Assembly (NCBI GenBank): GCA_018645475.1
Contig: JABGWU010000154.1
Location: 1 to 59,560 of the forward strand
DNA: 59,560 bases
Direction of reading: 5' to 3'
Source: Opitutia bacterium
GTDB lineage: Bacteria > Verrucomicrobiota > Verrucomicrobiia > Opitutales > Seribacteraceae
Part shown: in pieces, positions 53,339-59,560 of the stretch
Layout: each line of letters opens with the position of its first letter
How positions within the stretch are numbered: position 1 is the first letter of the stretch
Program-made: the position numbers and the translations under genes
The notes under the pieces: model-generated
Databases searched by the model: none
What the model saw: only the letters and a program-made list of their open reading frames with translations
What the model was told of the DNA's origin: nothing

Positions 53339-56026
53339 TTATTTTTTGTCTGAAGAAGTTTGCCAATCATACTTAGGTAGAATTTCACCTTCTTCAACAT
53401 GTCTACGGTCTCCTTTGTGCCAAAGAAAGAATATTGGACTTGCAATAAATATCGAAGAGAAAGTACCAGTTAGGATTCCAATAACAAACACAAAGGCAAA
53501 ATCGTTTATTACGCCAGCTCCAAAAATCCAAAGTGATACTGCGGCTAAAAGTGTGGTAAAACTCGTTAAAATGGATCTCGATAATACACGATTGATTGCA
53601 ATCATTATAATCTTTTTCAAGTTAGTGACTGGATTCATTTCGAGCTCTTCTCGGATCCTGTCGAACACAACGATGGTATCATTAATCGAGTAGCCCACGA
53701 TCATTAGAATAGAAGCAAGCATAGGTGCTGTGAATTGGCCGGAACAGAGAATTCCATTGGACAATGTGCCCAAGAGAACAAATAAGCCAATTGTCATTAA
53801 TACATCATGAACTGTCGCAACAACTGCACCAATCGCATATCCCATCTCAAACCTTACCGCCACATAGAGCAATATACCAAGGAGTGCGATCACTACAGAG
53901 AATATCGCATCCTCTTTAATCTGACTACTCACAGATGCACCAATAATACTAGACCCTTCTTCTTTAAGACCTGCATCCGGGTAAGCATTTTCAAGGACAT
54001 CAAGAACGGATCTAGACTTCCCACTTTCTGTTTGGAGGACGAGGCGAGATGAATTATCTCCAGTTCCTATTTCTGATCGGTAAACATGCTGGACTTCTCC
54101 TAGGTCAACACTTTGTTCCAGTGCTTCGTCAATTTTTGAAGGTTCTAACTCTTGATCAAAAGAAGCAATTAATTCCTCTCCACCCTTGAAATCGATTCCA
54201 AGAATTTTATCCTTATTGGAATAAACTGAAAGTGACCCTATTATGACAATTATCCATGAGACAAAAAATGCGGGAACTCGATATTTTTGAAAATCAATTT
54301 CTGTACGGTGACCACTTTTTTCGATTTTTTGTAGGCTTATCAAGTTTTTAACTCCAAGCTGTAATAAAACATTCATTAGTAATCTGCTTACAAATAATGC
54401 ACAGAAAACTGAGGTCACAATACCGATTGCTAAAGTAATACCGAAGCCTTTTACAGGGCCCGTGCCTAGCCATATAAGGATAGATGCAGTTATTAAAGTG
54501 GTAAAGTTTGCATCGATAATTGTTGAAAATGCTTTGGCATAACCACCTTCAAGGGCATTCTCGGAATTTTTACCTGCTTTAAGCTCTTCTCTAATTCGTT
54601 CAAAAATTAGAATATTTGCATCAACTGCCATACCAATTGTTAAAATCAGAGCCGCCATGCCGGGTAGTGTAAATGTTGCCTGAAAAATTCCAGCAAGTAC
54701 AGCAATAACCAAAAGGATATTCGTACCAACGGAAATAACTGCAACAATACCACCTCCTTTGTACCATAAAATCATGAACGCGATAACCAGAATTGCACCT
54801 AATAAACTAGCGTTCAAACTGCTAGATAGCGCACCCGCAGCGAGGGTAGGGGAAACTTCATACTTTTCGCCAATTTTTAATGAAACTTTTAGTGGGTTAT
54901 TTAGTATGTCCGAAAGCATTTTAGCTTCCCTGTAACTAAAGTTACCGCTTATCACCGCACTTCCACCATCAATTCGTTGCTTAACTGTTGGTGCACTTTC
55001 CAGTTGTCCATCGAGCACAATGGCAAGGCTACCCAATGCCCCTGTTGCTGGGTCATTCAGATTGGCGATATCTCCGGTCAGGTCTGCAAAGATTTTACCA
55101 CCTTCAGGGGTAAAGTCTAATCCTACTTCCCATCCTCCCATCTGGTCTTGTCGCGGATTGGCTTCTTCAATTATTTCCCCGTCAGCTGACCATAAAAGGC
55201 GTACCCAAATAGGTCTTTCGTTGGCAATAGCATCACTTCTAATCATTGATACATAGGGAATTCCCTCATCATCAGTCCATTCTTCTCCTTCTTGTAATGC
55301 AACAGGAGCTTGTGAATTTACATTCACAATTCGAAATTCTAATTTAGCAGGTTTTTGTAGTTCTTCTATGATTCCCGGATCTTGTTTTGTGGTTCGATCA
55401 GGAATTTGAATCTCGATGGCGTTCTCTCCTTTTTTGCGAACTAGAGTTTCGGCAACACCAAACGCATTCAGACGTTCGCTCATGATTTCGATAACCTTAT
55501 CCATCGCACTTGTACCTGATGATGAGGTATTTATCTCGCTTTCATTTACATCGGTAATTTCCATCGTAAATGCGATCCCCCCCCTGAGATCAAGCCCTTT
55601 TTTAATTGCAGCTTGGGAGTTTTTTAAAAGAGAACGTAAAACTAAATCATTTCGTTTATCCCGGTCTTTTACATGGTTTGATCTAATTCCAGGTTTGATC
55701 CAAAATGGTAAAATTCTAGAACCCACTGTTTTAAGCACACCCACAGGAGGGCTAAAATAGGCAGCATAGTCCAATCGGTTTCTTTTTCCATAAGCTCTTA
55801 GGGAACCATAATCAATGGGTTGCTCTTCTGGAAGTTGATTACGCAAGTTTTCAATTACTTCAGAAAAGTTTTCGTGCCCCGTGTGATTGGATGCATTAGC
55901 CTCTGAACTAACTTGGCCGAGTGCATAATCACCTAACTCTTGGTCTTCAAAAGGGGTGATGAGGGAAAAACTAATTATGATAATGAGGAAGGTAAAAAGA
56001 AGCTTCCATGTGGTTGTCTTGTTCAT
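53339..56026 (-). CDS. secDF: fused protein-export membrane protein SecDF
   Basis: Proton-motive-force-driven helper of SecYEG translocation, made as one 895-residue chain. The SecD half starts with a membrane helix, then DLRGGIAFTMEI and the large periplasmic domain (MSERLNAFGVAETLVRKKGE; LDGQLESAPTVKQRIDGGSA), followed by five helices including GMAALILTIGMAVDANILIF with the proton-path Asp. The SecF half contains GIDFKGGEELIASF, LASILMIVGYSINDTIVVFD and the final helices (AFVFVIGILTGTFSSIFIAS). Fusion occurs in several phyla. yajC is immediately upstream. A G8 tract on the coding strand encodes the Gly-Gly of the DLRGG motif. Confidence 0.96.
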   Translation of the reverse strand: MNKTTTWKLLFTFLIIIISFSLITPFEDQELGDYALGQVSSEANASNHTGHENFSEVIENLRNQLPEEQPIDYGSLRAYGKRNRLDYAAYFSPPVGVLKTVGSRILPFWIKPGIRSNHVKDRDKRNDLVLRSLLKNSQAAIKKGLDLRGGIAFTMEITDVNESEINTSSSGTSAMDKVIEIMSERLNAFGVAETLVRKKGENAIEIQIPDRTTKQDPGIIEELQKPAKLEFRIVNVNSQAPVALQEGEEWTDDEGIPYVSMIRSDAIANERPIWVRLLWSADGEIIEEANPRQDQMGGWEVGLDFTPEGGKIFADLTGDIANLNDPATGALGSLAIVLDGQLESAPTVKQRIDGGSAVISGNFSYREAKMLSDILNNPLKVSLKIGEKYEVSPTLAAGALSSSLNASLLGAILVIAFMILWYKGGGIVAVISVGTNILLVIAVLAGIFQATFTLPGMAALILTIGMAVDANILIFERIREELKAGKNSENALEGGYAKAFSTIIDANFTTLITASILIWLGTGPVKGFGITLAIGIVTSVFCALFVSRLLMNVLLQLGVKNLISLQKIEKSGHRTEIDFQKYRVPAFFVSWIIVIIGSLSVYSNKDKILGIDFKGGEELIASFDQELEPSKIDEALEQSVDLGEVQHVYRSEIGTGDNSSRLVLQTESGKSRSVLDVLENAYPDAGLKEEGSSIIGASVSSQIKEDAIFSVVIALLGILLYVAVRFEMGYAIGAVVATVHDVLMTIGLFVLLGTLSNGILCSGQFTAPMLASILMIVGYSINDTIVVFDRIREELEMNPVTNLKKIIMIAINRVLSRSILTSFTTLLAAVSLWIFGAGVINDFAFVFVIGILTGTFSSIFIASPIFFLWHKGDRRHVEEGEILPKYDWQTSSDKK

Positions 56027-56073
56027 AACTGGACAGGGTTTATAAAAAAAGTCCGAACATTCGGAACGAAAAA

Positions 56074-56400
56074 TTAATCAATTTTGGCTGAAATGGCTTC
56101 CTTAGAAATCTCAACTTTAACATTTTCAGCAATCCGAATGACAAAGCAATCATCTTTAACACCGGTGATGGTACCAAACATGCCACCGACAGTTTTAATC
56201 TTGGCACCTTTTTCGAGAGACTGAATCATCTTCTCATGTTTCTTTTGCTTTTTTCGTTGAGGGGCAATCAACAAAAAGTAAAAGGCAACGAAGATAAGAA
56301 TCATCGGAAGGAAACTCATCAAGCCTCCTTCGCCGGGTTGACCACTTGGTGGTGCCATGGCGATAATCTCGCCAATAGATATGAATTCAGTAGTAGGCAT
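56074..56400 (-). CDS. yajC: preprotein translocase subunit YajC
   Basis: Small inner-membrane partner of SecDF. The 108 residues contain a single helix (FLPMILIFVAFYFLLIAP) followed directly by the conserved QRKKQKKHEKMIQSLEKGAK. The cytosolic SH3-like domain continues KTVGGMFGTITGVKDDCFVI. ATG at 56400 is preferred over an in-frame TTG four codons earlier. It lies 47 nt upstream of secDF, forming the usual yajC-secDF pair. Confidence 0.95.
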   Translation of the reverse strand: MPTTEFISIGEIIAMAPPSGQPGEGGLMSFLPMILIFVAFYFLLIAPQRKKQKKHEKMIQSLEKGAKIKTVGGMFGTITGVKDDCFVIRIAENVKVEISKEAISAKID

Positions 56401-56463
56401 AAATTTAAGCAAATGAATTATAAAAACGAGATAAGACTAGTTTGGCAAGCATTGATGGTTAAA

Positions 56464-57786
56464 TTAACTTGGATTAGAATCGCTTGTATCTACTTCTTTT
56501 TTTAATTCGGATAGCATACTGGGTGAAAAGCCTGAAATATGTACATCTCGCTGGGGAAATGGAATGTCAATATTTGCGTCCTTAAATCGATCCCAAACTG
56601 CAAGCATCACTTCACTTCTAACATTTCCAACTCCATTTGATGGGTCATCAATCCAAAACCGTAACTCTAAATCAATTGAATTATCACCAAATCCAATCAT
56701 TAAACATTTAGGTTCTGGGTTTTGTAGGGCTCTATTTGTGGACCGAGCTGCATCTAGGCATAGTTTAATCGCTTCCCGTGGATCTGCATCATATGAAATT
56801 CCGATAGGCAGGCGAACGCGTACATTCCGGTCGCTAAAAGACCAATTAATAACACGGTTTGTAATTAAGTCTTCATTGGGAATTAGGTGTTCTTTACCAT
56901 CACGGGTAATAACCGACGCATACCTAGCTCGCAAAGAATTGATCCATCCATAAGTACCCTCAATTTCGATAACATCTCCCGGTTTTATTGAGCGATCTAA
57001 AAGCAGGATTAATCCACTAACCAAGTTGGAAACAACTTTTTGGAGTCCAAATCCAATACCAACGCCGATAGCACCCCCAAGAATCGCGAATGAGGAAAGA
57101 TCGAGCCCAATCGTGGAAAGGGCAATTGCAAAGCTAATAAAAACTAGAATAACCCGAAGGATTTTTGCGAGTAGAACTTGTAAAGACGGGGGCAGGTGTG
57201 GAAGCTTTCGAATCTTCTTTTCACCCGATGATCCAAGTAAAGAACTTACCCACAGGAGAACGAGTAAAATGACTCCCCCATTCATGATATCAAGAATAGA
57301 AATCCTTCGGTTTCCCACATTAAAGGCTAGCAAGTTGAGCAATTCGATAGTTGTTTCCAATAATCCAAAACTGTGCAAAGCAGCTAGACTAAAAGCAAGG
57401 ATGGCAACCAAACGAAGCCAAGCCCTACTTTTTATAAAACCTGATATTAATCTGTATGCTGCCCATGCCCCAGCTGCACTGGTGAAGGGACGTATTAATT
57501 CCTGTGATGAAATTGCAAATCTTTCCACTACCGCAACTGCAAGTAGACAGGAAGTCAGCAAATAAAGGGGGGCAACCATTCTGGATATATTATTCCAGAC
57601 TAATTTTTTTAATGCATTATTTTCATTATCTCCTGAGAGGGAAATAAATAGTGGCTTGGTTATCTTTGTAAGAGCAAAAACAAAAAAGATTAGACCAATT
57701 AAAATACTGAATTGTAATTGAATGGAAGGATCTTTCCATATTTCTTTCCAATTGTTCCAATTTAAATTTGCTAATACAACATTCAT
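56464..57786 (-). CDS. MscS-family mechanosensitive ion channel
   Basis: A membrane channel of about 440 residues that relieves osmotic stress. Several N-terminal helices precede the MscS core. The pore helix is FAILGGAIGVGIGFGLQKVV followed by SNLVSGLILLLDRSIKPGDV, with VIEIEGTYGWINSLRARYAS and HLIPNEDLITNRVINWSFSD in the beta domain. RDVHISGFSP closes the cytosolic vestibule. The Gly-Ala pore pattern and NLxSGxxLLxDRxIxPGD are diagnostic. It is larger than E. coli MscS (286 residues) because of extra N-terminal helices. ATG at 57786 is chosen; an in-frame TTG at 57828 would add 14 residues. Confidence 0.94.
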   Translation of the reverse strand: MNVVLANLNWNNWKEIWKDPSIQLQFSILIGLIFFVFALTKITKPLFISLSGDNENNALKKLVWNNISRMVAPLYLLTSCLLAVAVVERFAISSQELIRPFTSAAGAWAAYRLISGFIKSRAWLRLVAILAFSLAALHSFGLLETTIELLNLLAFNVGNRRISILDIMNGGVILLVLLWVSSLLGSSGEKKIRKLPHLPPSLQVLLAKILRVILVFISFAIALSTIGLDLSSFAILGGAIGVGIGFGLQKVVSNLVSGLILLLDRSIKPGDVIEIEGTYGWINSLRARYASVITRDGKEHLIPNEDLITNRVINWSFSDRNVRVRLPIGISYDADPREAIKLCLDAARSTNRALQNPEPKCLMIGFGDNSIDLELRFWIDDPSNGVGNVRSEVMLAVWDRFKDANIDIPFPQRDVHISGFSPSMLSELKKEVDTSDSNPS

Positions 57787-57861
57787 CAAAGCATATCCGA
57801 TCAAGAAGGTATCGTTAATCAAGGGCAAGAAGTAATTGCGTATTCAAATCTTGAACTGAAT

Positions 57862-58464
57862 TCACGAAATCATTGTCAGTGCACCTTGAACACAACCAAT
57901 AAAAAAGCCCAATATTGCACCAATCAATTCAATGAACCGAAATTCTTTACTCATAATTGAAAAAAGTATGTGTTCTAATTTATCAGAAGAAAAGGCTTCC
58001 ACTTTATCGCGGACTAATTCCTTAACATCAAGACTGTCTTCAAGTTTTTTAGCCAAGTCTTGGGCTGATTCACCGAGGAAATCTTGAAGCTCAGATTTGA
58101 AAAGATTAGTAACTTTCTCTACCATTTCATCTGTTAGAAACATAGTTAGCATTGGAAAGCTTTTAACTAATTTTTCTCTTATTGTTTTCTCAATCCTTTT
58201 ACCCACTAGTTCCATAGATTCTTGGCTTGTCGCAAGCTCTTTTAACTTTTCTGCGACATCTTTTATCGAGAATAATTCATCTGCTACAAGCGAACCCAGT
58301 TTATCGGCTAATTGTTTTTGTCTTTTAGGAAAAACTCCTTGGATTGAAACCCCAAGAATTTTGACTGGTAATCTTGGGTGAAACAGCATTTTAACAGCTA
58401 GATAATTAGTAAACCATCCGATTAATGCAGCGATTATTGGAAGTAATAAGAGTATTGGAGACAT
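57862..58464 (-). CDS. DUF445 family membrane protein
   Basis: A 200-residue protein of the DUF445 family. The N-terminal helix LLLLPIIAALIGWFTNYLAV continues into VKMLFHPRLP, the family hallmark (GW.TN.lA.kMLF.P). A short segment IQGVFPKRQKQLADKLGSLV follows, then a long helical region and a C-terminal membrane helix (LIGAILGFFIGCVQGALTMI). Function is unknown; relatives are inner-membrane proteins in widely varied bacteria. It precedes the MscS gene by 75 nt on the same strand. Confidence 0.88.
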   Translation of the reverse strand: MSPILLLLPIIAALIGWFTNYLAVKMLFHPRLPVKILGVSIQGVFPKRQKQLADKLGSLVADELFSIKDVAEKLKELATSQESMELVGKRIEKTIREKLVKSFPMLTMFLTDEMVEKVTNLFKSELQDFLGESAQDLAKKLEDSLDVKELVRDKVEAFSSDKLEHILFSIMSKEFRFIELIGAILGFFIGCVQGALTMIS

Positions 58465-58493
58465 TTTACTTTTTGATTTTTATATATGAAGTT

Positions 58494-58521
58494 TTGGCAA
58501 CATCCTGATTCTCGTTACATT
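58494..58521 (+). promoter_or_regulatory. possible promoter of the small lipoprotein ORF
   Basis: TTGGCA (58494-58499), 16 nt, then TACATT (58516-58521) resemble -35 and -10 boxes. A start near 58528 would give a leader of about 30-45 nt that contains GGAGGGG (58546-58552) upstream of an ATG at 58559. Seen by eye only. Confidence 0.3.
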
Positions 58522-58571
58522 AAATCAAATTCTTAGTTGCGAATCGGAGGGGTTTACTATGTTAAAGGATT

Positions 58572-58745
58572 GTGAGCAAGTTCGTTTTAACAATATTATC
58601 TCTTATAATAATCTTTTCTTTTTCCTGCACCCGTGTGGTTACAATACCTGTAAGAACGGTTGTAGATTGGACCGAAGAGACAAAATTGTCATCTAACCCT
58701 GTTTTTGATCTTACGAACACAGAACCAGAGGAAAAGGCAAATTGA
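58572..58745 (+). CDS. tiny predicted lipoprotein (57 residues)
   Basis: The plus strand encodes, from GTG at 58572, a 57-residue protein with a clear lipoprotein signal peptide: SKFVLTILSLIIIFSFSC, where FSFSC is the lipobox, then TRVVTIPVRTVVDWTEE and an acidic tail to a TGA at 58743. The nearest strong Shine-Dalgarno site, GGAGGGG (58546-58552), instead serves an ATG at 58559 in another frame, which encodes only 45 unremarkable residues. Either the GTG is used with the weak AAAGGA just before it, or one base has been lost or gained and the original N-terminus read MLK... into the signal peptide. The overlapping minus-strand ORF lacks any family-like feature. Confidence 0.55.
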   Translation: MSKFVLTILSLIIIFSFSCTRVVTIPVRTVVDWTEETKLSSNPVFDLTNTEPEEKAN

Positions 58746-58772
58746 TTTTGCTTTGGCATTTTCATTTAGACA

Positions 58773-58794
58773 CAAAAAAACCGCCTAAGCGGTT
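58773..58794 (-). terminator. intrinsic terminator downstream of msrB
   Basis: On the minus strand AACCGC-TTAG-GCGGTT (58794-58779) forms a 6-bp stem with a 4-nt loop, followed directly by a run of T residues (58778-58774). It lies 23 nt after the msrB stop. On the plus strand the same hairpin follows the small lipoprotein ORF but lacks a good T-run. Confidence 0.85.
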
Positions 58795-58816
58795 AAAGTA
58801 AAAAGTTTTGAAAATG

Positions 58817-59218
58817 TTAAATAACGTCAGTTAATTTTAAGGAAGCAGAATTTATACAATATCTTAAACCCGTTGGTGCGGGACCATCTGGAAAGCGATG
58901 ACCTAAGTGAGAACTACATTTCGAACAGATAGTTTCTTCTCTGACCATTCCATGGCTTCGATCTTCTATTATGGTTATGGCCTTGGGATCAATGGGATCA
59001 TAGAAACTTGGCCATCCAGAACCAGAATCATATTTAGTTTTGGAGGAAAAAAGTGCTAGTTTACATACTGCACATTCGTATATTCCTGCTTCTTTACAAT
59101 CCCAATATTTTCCTGTGAACGCCCTCTCTGTTCCACCCCCACAACAAATTATTTTTTGCTCCGGGTTTAGGTGATCCGTGTCAAATTCTTCTGATACTTT
59201 GCTGTTAGCAATATTCAT
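58817..59218 (-). CDS. msrB: peptide-methionine (R)-S-oxide reductase
   Basis: Repairs oxidised methionine (R-sulfoxide) in proteins. The 133 residues contain both zinc CxxC pairs (YECAVCKLALF and ICSKCSSHLGHRF), the substrate block YDSGSGWPSFYDP, and the catalytic cysteine in GLRYCINSASLKL. An N-terminal ICCGGGTERAFTGKYW is also family-like. It starts 11 nt after the upstream helicase stop and is followed by an intrinsic terminator. No signal peptide is seen, so it is cytosolic. Confidence 0.96.
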   Translation of the reverse strand: MNIANSKVSEEFDTDHLNPEQKIICCGGGTERAFTGKYWDCKEAGIYECAVCKLALFSSKTKYDSGSGWPSFYDPIDPKAITIIEDRSHGMVREETICSKCSSHLGHRFPDGPAPTGLRYCINSASLKLTDVI

Positions 59219-59229
59219 AGAATATAATT

Positions 59230-59560
59230 CTATCGCCTTCTTCTAGAACCAAAAGAAACTTGCTTTCCAAAACCTCGATTTCTTTTCTTGGAAACTACTG
59301 CTCCGGTCGGAACTAAGCTTTCAGGTGCTTCCCTGTAAGCGAAATCATCAACAAACTTTCTGGGTAATGGATTGCCCAGTAACTTTTCAATCGATTCTAC
59401 CATTGGTAATTCTTCAGGCTTGCAAAGAGTGAAGGCTTCGCCCTCTGTTTTTGCTCGTCCAGTTCTTCCAATTCGATGAACATAATCCTCAGAATGTTGT
59501 GGGACATCGTAATTTATAACATGAGTTACATTCGATATATCTAACCCCCTCGATGCCACA
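59230..59560 (-). CDS. DEAD-box RNA helicase, C-terminal part (truncated by window edge)
   Basis: The last 109 or so codons of a DEAD-box helicase that continues beyond the window. [20 protein letters not shown] and [11 protein letters not shown] are helicase motifs V and VI. The tail is basic ([20 protein letters not shown]), as in RhlE-type RNA helicases. The 5' part is outside, so no start can be given. Likely role is RNA or ribosome remodelling. Confidence 0.93.
   Translation of the reverse strand, partial: VASRGLDISNVTHVINYDVPQHSEDYVHRIGRTGRAKTEGEAFTLCKPEELPMVESIEKLLGNPLPRKFVDDFAYREAPESLVPTGAVVSKKRNRGFGKQVSFGSRRRR

Noticed and set aside
58562-58765. Minus-strand 67-codon ORF opposite the small lipoprotein
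   Set aside because: No motif, signal or family pattern, and the plus-strand reading has a clear lipobox signal peptide and acidic tail. Treated as a shadow.

Overview
The window reads as a densely coded, AT-rich chromosomal segment of a Gram-negative bacterium, most likely from the Verrucomicrobiota / PVC group, probably a marine Opitutales-like lineage. This is an inference from gene content and gene order: a moxR-DUF58-bat operon, a GldA/F/G-like ABC module with DUF4340 and AsmA-like proteins, sufCBD-sufT behind a Fur-type regulator, fused secDF, accB-accC next to an Asp23 gene, and compact menC-menE. Nothing seen looks like a prophage, insertion sequence, integron or CRISPR array, and no gap longer than about 170 bases lacks a gene.

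Layout. 1-2 kb: tRNA-Leu(CAG), a degenerate P-loop protein and aroC on the minus strand. 2-3.7 kb: 4.5S SRP RNA followed by dnaX on the plus strand. 3.7-12.5 kb: a minus-strand seven-gene moxR-DUF58-DUF4381-like-batA-batB/C-batD-batE operon, in which BatB is fused to a TPR (BatC-like) region and to SdrD-B-like repeats with calcium-loop motifs. 12.6-16.6 kb: a divergent 1315-residue CHASE2 adenylate/guanylate cyclase whose sensor domain carries long coiled-coil insertions with heptad-phased repeats. 16.6-24.2 kb: cell elongation and envelope genes (mreB-mreC-mreD-mrdA, a redoxin, lgt and a CNNM/CBS protein). 24.3-25.4 kb: a lone gcvT-like gene on the plus strand. 25.4-41.9 kb: a very long minus-strand run, guaB-purA-nadC-birA-coaX-GldA/F/G-like-DUF4340-AsmA-like-accB-accC-asp23-amaP-like, joining the IMP branch point, NAD, CoA and biotin cofactor steps, an envelope ABC system and acetyl-CoA carboxylase. 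42-44 kb: menC-menE on the plus strand. 44-49.6 kb: fur-type regulator-sufC-sufB-sufD-sufT-rpiB-clpP on the minus strand. 50-51.6 kb: glyQS on the plus strand. 51.6-58.5 kb: recJ, secDF, yajC, an MscS channel and a DUF445 protein on the minus strand. 58.5-59.56 kb: a tiny lipoprotein-like ORF on the plus strand, then msrB and the 3' end of a DEAD-box helicase on the minus strand.

General traits. Genes are often coupled by ATGA, TTGA or GTGA overlaps, and three convergent pairs share a 4-nt antiparallel stop. Most starts have no visible Shine-Dalgarno motif; strong ones precede accB and the small ORF near 58.56 kb. Only one clear intrinsic terminator was seen, besides the T-run behind the SRP RNA. 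The most unusual items are the BatB-BatC-SdrD-like fusion, the repeat-bearing CHASE2 cyclase next to it, the cysteine-free version of the DnaX zinc module, a divergent adenylosuccinate synthetase, a Fur protein that has lost its structural cysteines, and the frame-conflicted small lipoprotein.
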